Assembly: GCA_019802505.1 (NCBI GenBank)
Contig: JAFMOC010000235.1
Location: forward strand, 464,501-528,500
Direction: 5' to 3'
Origin: Corydoras sp. C115
Taxonomy: Eukaryota > Chordata > Actinopteri > Siluriformes > Callichthyidae
DNA: 64,000 nucleotides
Below, piece by piece: positions 11,163 through 25,308 of the stretch. The first letter of the stretch is position 1. The number at the start of each line of letters is the position of its first letter. Position numbers and translations under genes: made by a program. The notes under the pieces were generated by a model that had not been told where the DNA came from, searched no databases, and saw only the letters and a program-made list of their open reading frames with translations.

Positions 11163-14100
11163 CTGACAAAAGTTCATGAGAAGAAACGAGGACCCTGAAA
11201 CTGAAAGAGAACTCCAGCAGCCAAAATGAGAGATAAGGGACTTTTCAAAAGGATAACTGACTTGTTAAAAAGAACACTGCAGCACACAGTATGGCAATAT
11301 TTTACTTCATATCTATTGCAGAAACAATACTACTAATTCACCTGATGTCCACACAAGCTTTAGGTCAAGGCGGATTAAAGTTTTAAGATGACAACTGCTA
11401 TATTGAAATATGAATTATTAATTTTGATGATATAACTTTAATGAAAAACAAAAAACACCAAAGGGTTTACCTTTAGGGTGAAAATGAATTTAATTCTCTT
11501 TGCATAATTAAAAGATTCCCTATGGAGAACCACTCAGCTCAGCATGTGATAGGCAAGTGAAGAACAAGGAAATGTAATTGAAATGTGGTACGGCTGAAGG
11601 ACTGAATCAATAGCTTCCATCTTGAGCCCTATCGAGTAGAAACTCAGGGGTTTTGGAAATTTTCTTGCTGTTCAATCTCAATTTATAGATTCAGCAGCCA
11701 CATTAAGTCAAAAGCATGGACAAATACTTTACTGTATATTGATCCGAAACAAAACAGAATCCTCTTCCAGCCATGTGATTGAATGATTTCTTGGAACTGA
11801 ATTTTTATACTTTAGCTTGAACATATTCCCTATTTTCTGCAGTCTTACTGACCCCATTCATTATTTTCATGTATTCAGATAAATGTGTTGCAGTGACAGT
11901 ACACTTCCACTGGAAACAGATCCACGCAAACTGATCATAAAAGGGTTCTTTATCTCATATGTCTCTGCACTTTTATTTAGTAAACTGGTGCAACTGTTTT
12001 ATGTATGGATTTGAAAAACAGGATAGCCAGTATGAAAATAAACACTGAATTGTAGCAGTTCAGCTATTCAAATGTATTTTCCCTGTTCTCGATGCTTCCC
12101 TTCCTCTCCTTCGTGTTCTCTCTTGCAACTATGTGTCATATGTTTTTTTCCTGCCTGAGCTCTTACACACTAAGGGAATAGATGTGACAGAGGTGCAAAG
12201 AGGGGAGTTTTTTACTGCGACAGTATGCGTATGACATAGCCTGCATAGTCCGACACATTGCTGAACCCTGAGGCTATCTGCATCATTGTGACCTTCAACT
12301 GTTCGTTCCACTCCAGCAGACAGAGCCGGTTCCCAAGAGAGAGACAGGAACCTTTTACAATCACTACAAAGTCGACTGAAGGTCAAGAGAGAAATTCACC
12401 CATGCCAATTCTAATTAAAAAAAGGGCTCTGATCATGCCAATGCAAATCTGATAAGTCATTAAACATTTACAGAGCTTCTACAATGATGTGCTACATTAA
12501 TGATATTTAACAGCATTATTAAACAGCATTTAAAGATCATCAGTAACTGCAATCTTAATGGAATAGCTGCCTTTTGGTTGATGCTATTTCCTATTGACTG
12601 AATGATGAGAGCGAAATACAAACAGGCCAGTTACATAAAAATAAAAGCACTTTTGTAACCAGGACAGCCCCATAATTCTTTATTGTAAAAAGCACTGTAT
12701 AAATAAACTTGAACATGTTTATTAGTAAAACTTCAAATTTCAAGCCGGTTAACCAGAACTGCCATATTTTAAAAATGAAGCATTCCATATTTAAGAATAA
12801 CATGACCTCCTGCATGGTTAATTTCTGCTCCTCTTGCTTCAATGTTCCTTATTTTTAGTAAATTCAGCCTGAAAATCGTGTGATTTGATCAATGGTTTAC
12901 ACCAGAACATTTAATCTTTTTAAAAAATTATTTCATTTACTAGTTTGCTTCACAGTGAGAATATCATGTTTGATTGATGACGCTCAGCTCTGCCTCGCTG
13001 CTCCACAATGGTTTTAATAGAAACATTGACATGATAAAAAAAAAAAAATGACACTTAAACTATAAAAATTTATCATATTTGTCTTAAGACAGGAGGATGT
13101 AAAAACTTAAAATGTAAAAAACTAAGAGTACTTAGTTAATTAATTAAAAATTTCAGAATGCAGTCTTCGCCTCACGAATACCAGAGTCTTCTGTAAATTT
13201 GCATTGTTAGAATTCTATACTATTAAAATAGAATAAGTATTAGAAGAAATATAAGATCTCTAGTCTAAAATTAAGAATATGATCTTTATTAACAATGATG
13301 TTGAAAATGGCTGTATGTGTTTAATTTTAACAGGTTTGGCTGATTCACATCCTCGATGCTTTGTTTTTAATCCTGCCAAGATTATGAGTGATTTTTACAT
13401 TATCACGGCACAAAATATCAATAAAACCCAAAGCCCTGTGCCAGGTCCATCAGGCTGCCAGACAACTACTGAGTCTGGAGTATTAAACGAGGAAATGCTT
13501 TTGCAAACCATGCTGTAATGGGTTTTAGATCAATAGATCTGCAGGAGCCAGTAGCAGCCATGAGTAGCAATGGCTCGTGTGTGGTCTATTCCACAACAAT
13601 GCCGCTGGAGATAAATCCCCTTCTCTGTTTCAGTTAAAAGGCAGTCAGTGGTGATGCTATGCAGCTGACCCATGAAATCTCAACTTTAGAAGACTTAAGC
13701 GTTTTCAAAGTTGTTTGTGGTAAAAATTCTATTTACATTGATACAGTAGTCTCTTAAAGCAGTAAAGAGAGTGAGTGAAAGGCAGCAACTAAGTTGTTGA
13801 AAGTAGTGTGTGTGTGTGTGTGTGTGTGGACATTTGGCAGGTCTGTGGGTCCTGTCAACCCTCAGCATGCTGTCCAACAAGCTTGCAAAGGCAAGGAGAG
13901 ATGGCACAAAGTAGGGGGTCGTTTCACACCATGACACCCGTATTTTTTGCCTGCAGGGAGCAGCCACCATGACTCAGAGCCTGTCATAAGCCATCTAAGA
14001 AACCTAAACAAACCATACAGTGCATGGTCTAACCAGTGACACAAACAGAAAACAAGCTAAATTATATGCAATTGGCTTAAAAAAAACAAAAAAAAAAATG

Positions 14101-14186
14101 TATTCATTAATTAAATCATTCTAAACTGAAATAAAACGACAGAGGGACACGCTGGAACCCATAAGGCCCTTCAGTGTGCAATTAAG
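11163..14186. other. No recognised gene
   Basis: AT-rich unique-looking sequence. It holds a (GT)n tract at 13806-13828 and scattered A runs. The open frames present, for example 12129-12386 on the minus strand, show no recognisable features. Confidence 0.5.
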
Positions 14187-14476
14187 AGGCTATCGAATGT
14201 GGAAAAGACAGTGGCAGAAGTTAGAAGGAATGCCTTGACATGCAGCCATGACTTTTTCATTGCTAGGAGACAGAAACCTCGTCTATCTGTCCATCATTAA
14301 GACTAGTGAAAGGCTGTAGACTGTACTTCTGTGAAAAGACTATGGCCCAGGAGTAATAAGTGTCAGAGGGAAAGCAGACCGACCCAATATAAAGTTTTTA
14401 CTGATGATAATACAGAACACCTGATTCAAACAGAAGACTTCAAGTATTTTGTGGAACCCAAGGCATTAGATTCATG

Positions 14477-14563
<87 letters not shown>

Positions 14564-14925
14564 TTAGTAGATTTACAGTGACACTTTTTTTTCACAGCTA
14601 TGCACATTTTATTGTGAAAAAATTTAATATCTACAAAATCTACAAAAGAAATTTTTATATCTACACAAACACACTTCTAAATACATGACAGACATGCTAC
14701 AATACATGACAGAACTGTGAAAAACTGTCGAAATCATTAACCCAAATTGGATTTGACAGTTTTGCTTCATCCACCATACAACCCAGATCTGGATCCCTTT
14801 GGACTTCCATCTCTTTGGGCATCTTAAAAGTGTAATTCATGCAGTGAGAGCATGGTTACATAAACAGGTCAAGAGTTGGAACCAGCAGGGAATACATGCA
14901 CTTGTTTTTTTTAGGATTCTATAAG
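14187..14925 (+). pseudogene. Tc1/mariner-superfamily transposase relic
   Basis: Two parts of a dead transposase flank a TA microsatellite. The left part reads VRRN, then ARRQKPRLSVHH, then several stops, then KVFTDD, resembling the Tc1 helix-turn-helix end and first catalytic Asp region. The right part reads HPPYNPDLDP and, after a one-base frame change near 14801, DFHLFGHLKSVIHAVRAWLH followed by SWNQQGIHALV. That is the mariner C-terminal block HPPYSPDLAPSDFHLF. The right part is the surer assignment. Both parts may come from one element or from two. Confidence 0.6.
14481..14560. repeat. (TA)n microsatellite
   Basis: 40 uninterrupted TA units lie between the two transposase-like blocks. 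Confidence 0.98.
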
Positions 14926-15406
14926 ACAAATAAGTAGAAAAAAGTGTGTAATAAAAATGTGCATTTATATTGATACTAGATTTTTAAAATATATTTTGAA
15001 AGAAATGTGAGGCATTATATTAACAACCATATAGCTGTCTTATCAGGATTTTACACATTAGCTTTATTTTAACTTTGTTTAGCTCTGCAGGGAAGATTGT
15101 GTAATAACCAAGTAATTTTAGATGTGCATACATAAAGTTCATGATAAAATATTATTTTTGATCATGGTACATACATTTTTAAGTTCATATATAAACATGT
15201 TTTAGCAGGGAAGCCTGTTCAGCACTATATCTTATTTCAGGGTTTTATACTTTGCTGTTTGCTGTTAATTGAGTGCAACAAATCACAGACATCTGTAACA
15301 GGCACATCAGTTTTACTTAGTGCTTTTCATGCCATAGGAAACACTTTCATATCCGTCTAATTATAAAGCTGTTAGAACAGAATGATGTGAGGGCACATTT
15401 TTATGT

Positions 15407-15408
<2 letters not shown>

Positions 15409-15440
<32 letters not shown>

Positions 15441-15534
15441 GTTTGCTTATAGAAATATGCAATAAGTAAATGATAATAAAAAATACAAATGATTTGGTTT
15501 ATCATTTACTTATTGCATATTTCTATAAGCAAAC

Positions 15535-15566
<32 letters not shown>
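15409..15566. repeat. Perfect inverted repeat, 68-bp arms, 22-nt loop
   Basis: The left arm (15409-15476) is (CA)15 followed by 38 unique bases beginning AAGTTTGCTTATAGAAATAT. The right arm (15499-15566) is its exact reverse complement, ending in a GT run. The 22-base spacer is A/T-rich. No mismatches were seen in the arms. Confidence 0.95.
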
Positions 15567-15570
<4 letters not shown>

Positions 15571-15571
<1 letters not shown>

Positions 15572-18500
15572 AACCAAATGTACATGGTGAGATTTGGAAA
15601 GGTATTTTTTTTCACCATTATGGTTTAAACTGACATGAATGGGCAGCTAAAAAAGACATCTAAATAATACTCCCTTAAAGTATTCTGTTGTCAGTGCAAA
15701 TTAGTTCTAAATTCCTAATACGCTGTTTCTAATCCCTATGCTTCATTTGATCATCCTCTCACCACTCACTGCACAAGACTAATACAAGTAGACAAATTAT
15801 TCCCCGGTTATAAATCCTTGTTGAATCAGTTTTCATGTTTCACAATCATTATTTCATTTACAAATGAAAAAGGCCTGGGACACAGGGATATTTTAGGAAA
15901 TTAATAAGAATGTGATAAGTTATTTAAAAAATAAATGCTATGTTTTTACCGTATGTTTTTAACATAGTGCAGTTCCAGCTATTACTTGGATTTGCTCAAA
16001 TTACAACATATTTTCTTTTGCAGCACAACTGGTAATGAGCTGAAGCATGCACCCACACATCCTCACTGCACCACTAAATGCTTATCCGTATCAATTATCG
16101 TTCTGCATAAATCCATGGTGCTACACTAGCAGTAAATGCCCGGCACATATAATTACGAAACTTATCTGAATGATGCTTTGTTGAGTCAAACTATTACTGA
16201 GATTTATTTCTGCAGCAGAAACCCAATTCAGGCAGAACAATCACTGCTTAGAAAGAGGAAAACCCGAACACTGCCTATGTTCAGCTGAATTCTTATACAC
16301 TGTCCATATATTTCACCTTTGAATGGATTAAAAGATGCATCAAGGCTTCAGGCTGTTATGTTTCCCTGTGACAGGGAGGACTGAAATATTAAACCTGTTT
16401 TCTTTAAACTCAGAGTCCCTTTTCTAACCAGAGTAATTGATATTCATGAAAAAAAATGCGAAGAGTCATCTGAAATGTAATTTGCTTACCAGACAGATTG
16501 AAGATAGAGCCAAAAGATCAAGACTAATTGTCTACTGACTGTGTAACAATAGCTCCCAGTTTGCTTTGCCTTACAGGGCAAACAATGCTCTAATTATTAA
16601 ACACATTTTACAGAAGAAAGATAAAAAGCTGTTTGCAGAGGTCTTTTCAACAGTCATTGTAAAATTCTTTCACAGTACCCAAATAAGATCTGGAGTAGCG
16701 CTCATTCAATTTCTGACCAAGGTAGAGATCCACTCGAAATTTATGGTGGCACTAACGAGCAGACAACCTGCCACTTTGTTGTTTTATCTTCTTCCATGCT
16801 GCCACATGGGATTCTAGTGAACTGAGAAATCAATTTGGGTCAAAAGAAACAAAGTGGCCATGCAGCAATATTGTGAAATGGTGGTCATTTGACTTCCCTC
16901 TAGCAACCAAGGACACAGTACTACATGTTCATCAAGTACTGAGGGCCTCTGGCAATTCCCGTGTCTGCACTCAGTGTGCTTGAGGATGCTTATGTCACCT
17001 CACAGTAAGAGCCATGCCATAGTTGCCGACAGCATGCTCTTAGCGGTGACTATTTACTGCAATTAGAAACAAAGCTGCTGTACAAAGTGCCTGTGTTTAT
17101 TCCTTGTTTTATTTCTGTCATGAGACTGGAAGTAAGGTAATAAACCTGAAGGTCCCAGAAGTACCTTCTACATTGTTCTTTAAAGAGAAATTCTAATTTG
17201 CAGATTTGGGTCTAATCTAATTTGTTCTCCTTTATGAACTCTGTGTCTATTCGTGTGCAATACCATGTACACCAGAAAAGTATGCACACATGTGGCTCAT
17301 AAGTGATGGACTTGATGGTGACTATAGTGTTATATAATCTAATATAACGTAATATTATATAATGTAACATTACATGAGCAACACAGTAGCACAATATGAC
17401 ATGTTGTCAAAACAAGAGGGTCCTGGGTCTGATATCCAGGAAAGGCTCAAAGGGTTCCTATGTGTGGGTTTGGAATGTTCTTCCTTTTACTCAGAAAGCT
17501 AGAATATGCTTCCACAGCCTCAGCTTTCCTGATTCCAGTAGACACATGTATATACTTATGATCTTGCTTTTCACCCTCATTTGATATCAAAACTTATATA
17601 TGAAATAATGTAAGATATTTTTTTGTAGGAAATCACTACCATCCATAACATGATGCTGAGATAAAAACGTGATTTGATGTTAGAGGCCATTTTTAGAAGC
17701 TTAAGATGAGATTAATGTGAGACAGAATTTAAACAGCTTTGTTATCCTGATGTTAACTGCATTGCTTAAACACAAAGACATCAATAGCACCACAGAGAGA
17801 CACACTTGTACTTTGAAATATTTCCTGAATCAAAAAGTTAGCAGTGTTCTTTCTGCTGGCATTGTTTAATTTATCTTCCCCCCCCCAAGCCAGGAAGCAA
17901 GGATGCTCGACTGTATTTATTAAAAACACAAAAGAGACTCTTTTTTTTTTTTTTAGACAATGTTTCATTTTGTTACAAGAGAACCCATACATGAGAAGGA
18001 GGTCTCAGTGTATCCTCACAACTAAAGAAGGTGATCAATATATTAATAAATTAATTTTTGAGTGACCAAGTTTACAAAGAAATGTATATCAGTATATATT
18101 TCTAGGTCTTCCTCATTATGAGAATTAAGAATTCATTTCTTAAAGAGTTACAAACCCATGGAGTATGAGAAATGTAATTTAAGCACCAAACAAGCACCAA
18201 TTTTCCATTATTTTGTAATGCTGGTATGCTGTTTTTTTATCACATGGTAAAATCACCCAAACACTGTATCCTATTCCAAAGTAGCATATGAATGTGGATT
18301 TCGTTTTTAGCTACGAACATGTCATCCTAGGTTAAATAAAACCCTCTATTTGGTAAAAACATCAACTGAACCGTGAGTCACATGAGCATAACAACCTCTC
18401 ACTCAATGAACATTTCACCATAATGAAACTCGCCATCCGATTGAACGTTACAGAGGACACAAAAGCAATTTCACTTTCATGTAGCCTTTTATCTAGCACT

Positions 18501-19436
18501 TTGTCTGTGGCTTTCATCTTCTACTAGAGCATCACACTAAAAAGCTTCGTATTGCCATACAAGGTGAAGTCATAGCCACAGTCTTAATATGATGCCCCGG
18601 ACACCGAGTGCAGTCCAGGAAAATGAACAGCTATTGCTTTAGAGAAGCAGGTAAGCACAAAAAACATTTTCATTATTTAGAGACTCACTGGAATTCTAAA
18701 GCCAGAAGGGAAAAGGAAAGAATTTAGCTGGGTGGCTCAGTGCAAGCCGTCACCTCTCAGGCACCAGGGGATTGAAGTGCAGTGGGAAGGAATTATTCTC
18801 TCTTACCTGCTTCCGCATTACTGATGGAGTCAGTCTAAGTTCATATCACAGATAAGCCATCGTGTGGTCCAGGGACAAAGGTAGAAGAAATAAAGCTGGC
18901 ACTACAATTCACAATGAGCTTGAGAAAATCATTAAATGTGGATCAACTGTAGTGCTGAGCTAAATGAAGACAACACACGGTAGTACAGATATATCATTAA
19001 CATTTACAGTGGTGGATTGCTTATTGTTAGTTCTGCTGTGACATGGAGCAAAAAGTTAAGTGTTCAAACTTGACTGATACTGAAGATTTAAATGACACGG
19101 TCCTTAATGAGCTATCCCATAGTCATTAAAAACACTAGTGAAAACGTCTTTCTCCACATATAAAAACATTGACGTGCCAGTTTCATGAATATGTTAACGG
19201 TTACTGAACAAAATAGGATTTAAGTTTTTACAAATTGGGCAAATGTTACTTTTAGTAAGAACACACTCCTGAGTGAACACTAGTTTTAGACAATCTAGAC
19301 TTAACAGAGCTTTTGTGCGGCTAACCTGTCAACTTTGACACTCGTTTAAAAGCCTTTTCACTTAAGTCCAAAGAAATTCCAGTCATCCATCAAAGACCAT
19401 GTCTTCCTGAAGAGCCAGGATCACCTTGAGCCAGAT
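15571..19436. other. No recognised gene
   Basis: Unique-looking AT-rich DNA. Two weak, decayed relatives of the SINE-like head may be present near 17379-17520 and 18727-18790 (tracts such as AGAGGGTCCTGGGTCTGATA and GGTGGCTCAGTGCAAGCCGT). No convincing exon. Confidence 0.4.
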
Positions 19437-19497
19437 TTACATTTACATTACATTTAGTCATTTAGCAGACGCTTTTATCCAAAGCGACTTACAAATG
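19437..19497 (+). repeat. Fish repeat fragment with GACGCTTTTATCCAAAGCGAC core
   Basis: The segment ATTTAGTCATTTAGCAGACG, then CTTTTATCCAAAGCGACTTA, is a motif found in very many teleost repeats. Its core forms a short stem (GCTTT...AAAGC). A decayed relative lies near 45683-45760. Confidence 0.65.
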
Positions 19498-19576
19498 AGA
19501 ACACCACAAGTCAGAAGCCATGGAGAAAACCAACTATACTGTAAGTTCATCAACCTGATTGTTATTCGAAGCTGGG

Positions 19577-19578
19577 CC

Positions 19579-19640
<62 letters not shown>
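19577..19640. repeat. C10 followed by T54 homopolymer tract
   Basis: Ten C then 54 uninterrupted T on the plus strand. It could be a minus-strand poly-A tail or simple expansion. No element boundary was recognised next to it. Confidence 0.95.
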
Positions 19641-19644
<4 letters not shown>

Positions 19645-19827
19645 CAGGTATTTGGTAAATAGATGCGTCTTAAGTAGATTTAGGGCTTTGACCCTTATTC
19701 ATCAAAATCACAAAGAAATGAGAACAGAGTTGAGCGACTGAAATGCAGCTTCAGATCTAATTGAAGAAACTGACAGGAAACCAGAATAAAAACTGAATTC
19801 ATTTTTTTATCTTATATGCATATGGAA

Positions 19828-19872
<45 letters not shown>
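19828..19872. repeat. (CT)n microsatellite
   Basis: About 22 CT units with one CG interruption near the start. Confidence 0.95.
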
Positions 19873-19876
<4 letters not shown>

Positions 19877-20524
19877 GGCACATGACAATTCTTTTGTAAA
19901 GACATGTATTTAAACACAGCATATCATCGATGTTTATTCTAACAATGTCTCTTACTCCAAAGAAGCTGCAATGATGTAAACAAAGTCATCAGTAAAAGAC
20001 TACATTAAGACTGCAGACAGCACTCTGTACATCAATCTCTGTGCATGACGTGTGTGCGATGCTTAAGCAAGCTAATCCTGACAAAACAGATGAGACCAGT
20101 TTTGCACAGACCCATTAGCTAGTGTGCTTATATGTGTTTGTATTCTATGCCCCATGTTGCATCATTCCGTCTGCTTTAAACAAACCAATCATTTCTCCTG
20201 TGTGGCAGGATGTTAAAAGGACTAGCGCGTCATTGCACTCCTATCATCAGTAAGTGCACCTAGAGGCTTATTAAGGATCTACTCTACAATTCCTGCTGTA
20301 TTAGATCAACTGCAATTTGCTTGCAATGGAATCTTTAGCTGACTGCACACAGTACACAACACAAACTTATTTAGAATACAGCCTTTGGGCAACAGTTATG
20401 GTGTTCAGGATTCTTAGAACATGCAACGAGTAACCAGCAATAGAAAAAGAAAGACTTGAGGGAAGAAGGACCGGCACTACAAATGCACTGATGCATACAT
20501 GATGAAAACCCATTCAGACGAAGG

Positions 20525-20640
20525 CAGGACATGCAGACTTCACACAACATGGACCTGTGTTTGCCTCACTGGGAATTGATTCCAAGTTCTGTCTTGCTGT
20601 GAGATGGAAACGCCAACTGCTGGCCACCATGCTGCCCAAA
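20525..20640 (-). mobile_element. Decayed SINE-like copy
   Basis: Read on the minus strand it gives GGCAGCATGGTGGCCAGCAG, CTCACAGCAAGACAGA, ATTCCCAGTGAGG and AGTCTGCATGTCCTGCC. This is the order of the head and GTTTCCATGTTCTCCC region of the intact copies. It is strongly diverged. Confidence 0.45.
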
Positions 20641-23600
20641 GACATGAACCATTTACTGAATATCTAGAATGTAGACCATGTATTTAAAATCATTCATTCT
20701 AAGCGGAGCTGTTTCAGCTTTAAAAGGTAGCGGTAACGAGAATAAACCAACGTTTATTCGTTTTGTAAGAACCTTAACCAGGAAGAGAAACCAGACATGG
20801 TTATAACATCTAAAAGAATTATCATGGGTTGTGGATTGAAATTATTATGCGGGGGGGGGGGGGTCATGCAGTGGTCCTTTACATAGCATAAAGAAAAGCA
20901 AAATAAACACTTATAATCAGAATCTGTTGTATATCAATTTTATTTAAAATGACAGTAATCTTACTGACTGATCATGGATCATGGAGCCCGTTCAGACTTA
21001 AATACATTAATCATCATAAAAAAACATTGTTTTTACTAAAGCTACTTAAATAAAAAATATTAGACTAACTCAAATGCACACTGGTGTGAGTCATATTTTT
21101 AATAAATGCTTCAGGTTGGAGTAAAACTGTTTTATGTAACGTTTTTGTTCAAAGCTCGCCATCTTTCCTAAATGCAATAAGCCTTGGAGTGATGGTCTCA
21201 TCTTTTGCGTTGACGCGCTCCTTTGTAATTTATGTGGCCAACGCTGCTTGCACATGTTTACGATATGTCCTCTCCTTGCTGTCATCCATAATTGCTTTTT
21301 TCATACATCTGCATTAGCACTATATCAGCTAGTGTAGTTTTCTTCTGCCAACATGGTCACATCTTAAAGGCAAGCTGTGAAGCACATTAACGCTGTTCTA
21401 CTTAATTCCCTCAGCAGCAGAGTCAAAATATCTGATACAGAAATCCTGTAATACATTTTGACCCTGGATTGTGCAACATACAAACTATCAGCTTGCTAAA
21501 AGTGTCCCTTTTAACACATTTAAACAAACCAACAAGGAAGAATAGGTGCACCTACTATGAAGCATTATTTGAAGAAATACATATACAATAGAAAAAAAGC
21601 CTTAACGTCACCTTAACTAAACCATGACCAGTTCTCAGCAAAAAAATAAACCACATAAAGTGTAGTTTTAGATTTAACCTGCTAATTTTGTGTCATTCTA
21701 ACAAGATAGAGGTGTTAATTGTGTATAAAGAAAAGAAAGAATGTGGGATGTTATGAGGGATAAGGAAAGTGAGGGGAGTAGAGTGCTACAAAAGAAAGGA
21801 AGGAAATGAAAATAAGATGGATAAAAAAATGATGAAAGTAGGGAAAGAAAAGGGAATGAAGAAAGGGGGAAGGGGGATGAAATAAAGAAGGATGAATATA
21901 AATATTAAGAAACAAACATTACAAAAATACCGAGTGGGATTCAACCCCCAAGCAGCAACAATGTTACACTAAATTTGGGTGAAATATTTTTGCTTATATG
22001 ACTTTAGAAAGCTTTTGCAAAGGCAACAATCCTGTGGCAGAAATGTACAAAAACTCAAGATTCTGAATTTGAGCTGTCACCAGCAGTGGAAGCCTGAAAC
22101 TCAACTTAAAAAAAAAAAAAAAATAATAATAACATTGGTTGGGTTTCTGGAACTAATAAGGTGCATCACACATTGTATTACACTGGAATGGAAAGTCATT
22201 TTCCATTTTCATTCACAGTAACACCAACTGGACTCAGTCTGTCTCTTCTGGCCTTTTAACACTTGAGGAACAAGGAGGAAAAAACAGAGAAAAGAAAACA
22301 TCTTTTTAAGTCCCTCACAGGTATTCTTCACTTGGAATATTTCCAATAACACCTGCACCCTTACACCTACATACCCCATTCTCTTTTAGAAAACTGGAGA
22401 GTATGGGTGTGTGTGTTTACCCCTTCCTTGTGTGAGCCAGTGAGAGGATGCATTGTGTCTGTGTACTTGAAACTGTATAATCCCACAGTAAATAAATACT
22501 GCTACTTTGCTACTACAAAGAATATAAACTTTATACAATTGCAAATGCATTTTTTTAAAAATGCAACAGTATAATCAATTTTTGACATGATGTGGTAGAT
22601 TATGTGCAAGATGCTCTGACTCGATCTTCAGGAGTGAGTGGGTGTTTAATGGATCTGTGGGACTCTTAAGTTTGTTGCTGTGTATGCAGTCCAGTGCGAT
22701 TTTCGAAACAAGATTAGATGTCAGCTATAACAGTCAGGTGGGAGAATGTGGGTGTGAATGGTAAAATGCCGTGCTGTGTGGAGTTACTATACCAGACCAT
22801 AATGCAGTGTACTCTCTGCTGATCATCTACGCAGTTTCAGAAAAAGCCTTTTTTCCCCCGTTTTAAGTTGTTAAAAATTTCCACCAACTGGAAACTGATC
22901 CTTTATTCATGATAAGGACCAGGATGCTCCCAAGGTATAGAAAAGCAGCCACTGTCTCTTTTTAAACTGCTGTTGATAACATGTTATAATGTTGTCAAAC
23001 TCGCTTGGAGGAAAGAGTGTTTTTATACATAAACTCACAGATACCAGAAAGAAGGAGAAAAAAAAAGGTTATGAATTCAAAAAGCTGAAAGAATATTTAT
23101 TTTTCAGCACACTAATCACAGTGTATTTATTATAAACAAATGTGCCTGCATCTTTGGCATCCTCTAACATTCTAAAGACATGCTGATGGATAAATCGGTG
23201 ATGCTGAATTGTCCTAATCATTAAGGGTGTATGGAGTCGTGCAGAATCCAAGCATGGGAGGAAAGTTACAGCAGAAATGGTTTGGTTTTGGCATATTCGG
23301 AAGATTAACGTGGAGACTGCATCACTCGCTGTGTATCAGTAGCATTTTCAATTTAACCTCAGCCCAGTGGCCTGCCTGAAACCCATAACAATGATGACCT
23401 GCATATCGGCACCTTATGCCTTTTATTACTGTACATTAACGAGTGCATGCAGCCTGTAGCTGCCAAACTGATTCAAAGGTTAAAACCTACTGTTTTAAAA
23501 GATTTTGGCATGCAAATCTGCTGTCGACTTCAGTCCTGGGCAGTGAAGTTAGCCAAAGTTCAAAGGTTACTACTAATTAAACACTTAGCTTGCATAATTA

Positions 23601-24178
23601 TACTCTGCTTGTGCTGTCATAACGAAGAGGTCAAGGTGTTCGGGGCACTGGAGTGCTGGGATTCACACAGGGCAAGTCCAGACAACTACAGCTGGGTGGG
23701 AAAAAAGTGTGACTCTATTGGGATGTGTGAGGAGGAAATTAGTTTAACATCAAAGCGTATTTCTATTTAATTATTCATGCTGGACTGGGGGCGGTGCATG
23801 TGTGAGCCAGTGGGAAATGAGCTACAGTGCTTTAACTAACAAAACACTATTAATTTTTTAGTGGGAGAGTGAGCATACCTAATTGATGCACATGCCTAAT
23901 AAAATTAATTTAATAACTTAAATGCTTCTTTCACATTTGTTCCATTTTCTAGTACACTTCATACACCATTAAAAGATGCTAAAGTAAAAAAAAAAAATAA
24001 TAATAAAAAAAAAAAAAAAAACTTCTACTAAATAACATTGTTTACCATAATTTAACAGATCCTTTGTGAAAAATTAACATATGATTGTATTTCTGCATGT
24101 GTTTTTCATTTTTATTAACATTTTAGTGGGTAATAAGAAATTATTGGACAAAATTAAATGGAAAATATAGAATATGTG

Positions 24179-24310
24179 TGGCACAGTGGCATAGTGGTTA
24201 GCACATCCGCCTCTCAGATTCCTGATCTGGGGGAAGTTTCAATGTTCCTCCCATGGGATTTTTCTGGGTTCTCAGGTTTTTTTCCCCCCGCAGTCTAAAA
24301 CCATGAAGTT
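24179..24310 (+). mobile_element. Decayed SINE-like head
   Basis: GGCACAGTGGCATAGTGGTT, AGCACATCCGCCTCTCAG and later TTCTGGGTTCTCAGG, GCAGTCTAAAACCATG match the first 130 bases of the intact copies, in order, with mutations. The B-box region has been lost. Confidence 0.65.
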
Positions 24311-25258
24311 CATTTTGAGGAAAACTAATAGTAAACTCATAAAATTTAATAGAAATTGCAGCAGTTTAATGCAATAAATGAAACCGATTTTACAGAAACA
24401 AAACTTCTCAACTGACAATAAATTGAATGTGAAGAGACACTCAGTCTCAGACTCATGACTTTTTTAGACCTGTCTTTAGTGCTTGCTGTTAACTTGACCT
24501 TTTACTCAGTCCGGTGGGGTGCAACAGTACTTACACGAGACAGACAGGCAAGAGAAAGCTCAGTTTTGTATGATTTATTTAATCATCTGTGAATAATTTA
24601 CACAAAAACCAAGACAACATAATTTAAAAAGTGACAAGACAAATCAAACACACACTAGTCAATTAATCCTCAGTAGAATGAATCCAACAAGCAGCGCCTG
24701 CCTTTTATCTTAGACAAAAATACAAATTATTAAATTTACAAAAAGCTTTAAATAATGCAGAAGAAGTGAAATTCAGTCTGCATACAACCCTTCTCTGTTA
24801 ATAGTGTTATTCTGTTTAATTAAATGTTGATAAAAGCTCAGTAGTTAAAAAAAGATAAGTCATCAAACAATAGACAATTAATAATAAATAAATAAATGAT
24901 TTCTCTCCTCCTCCTGCCTGCCTGTACCTTCTCACATTTCATTTGCCCGTTTTTGCATCCCTTCCTATTTATCACAGATACATAAATCCCCCAAGGGCAG
25001 GTTAAATTCAATTTAACAAAAACAAAGTGCTCAGAAAGATTTTCATGGGAAAAATTGCTTACTTAAAAATGTGCCTTAACCTCCATATCCAGAGGTCAAT
25101 CGTGATATTGACAGTGACATTGTGAATAAAATCAAATAATGAGTGATCAAAGGACTAATACAAACGTTCCTATTTTTACAGGTAACCATTGACCCATATG
25201 TGCTGCTACACTATTCAGGATTGATGTAATAAACACAAAGATGAATTCAAGCTGAGTT

Positions 25259-25308
25259 ATTGTAAAATGCTGCTGTAAAATCTGCTGTAAAAAGCTGCTG
25301 TAAAATCC
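25259..25308. repeat. Short minisatellite
   Basis: Four imperfect tandem copies of a unit close to CTGCTGTAAAAT(C), about 11-14 bases each. Confidence 0.8.
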
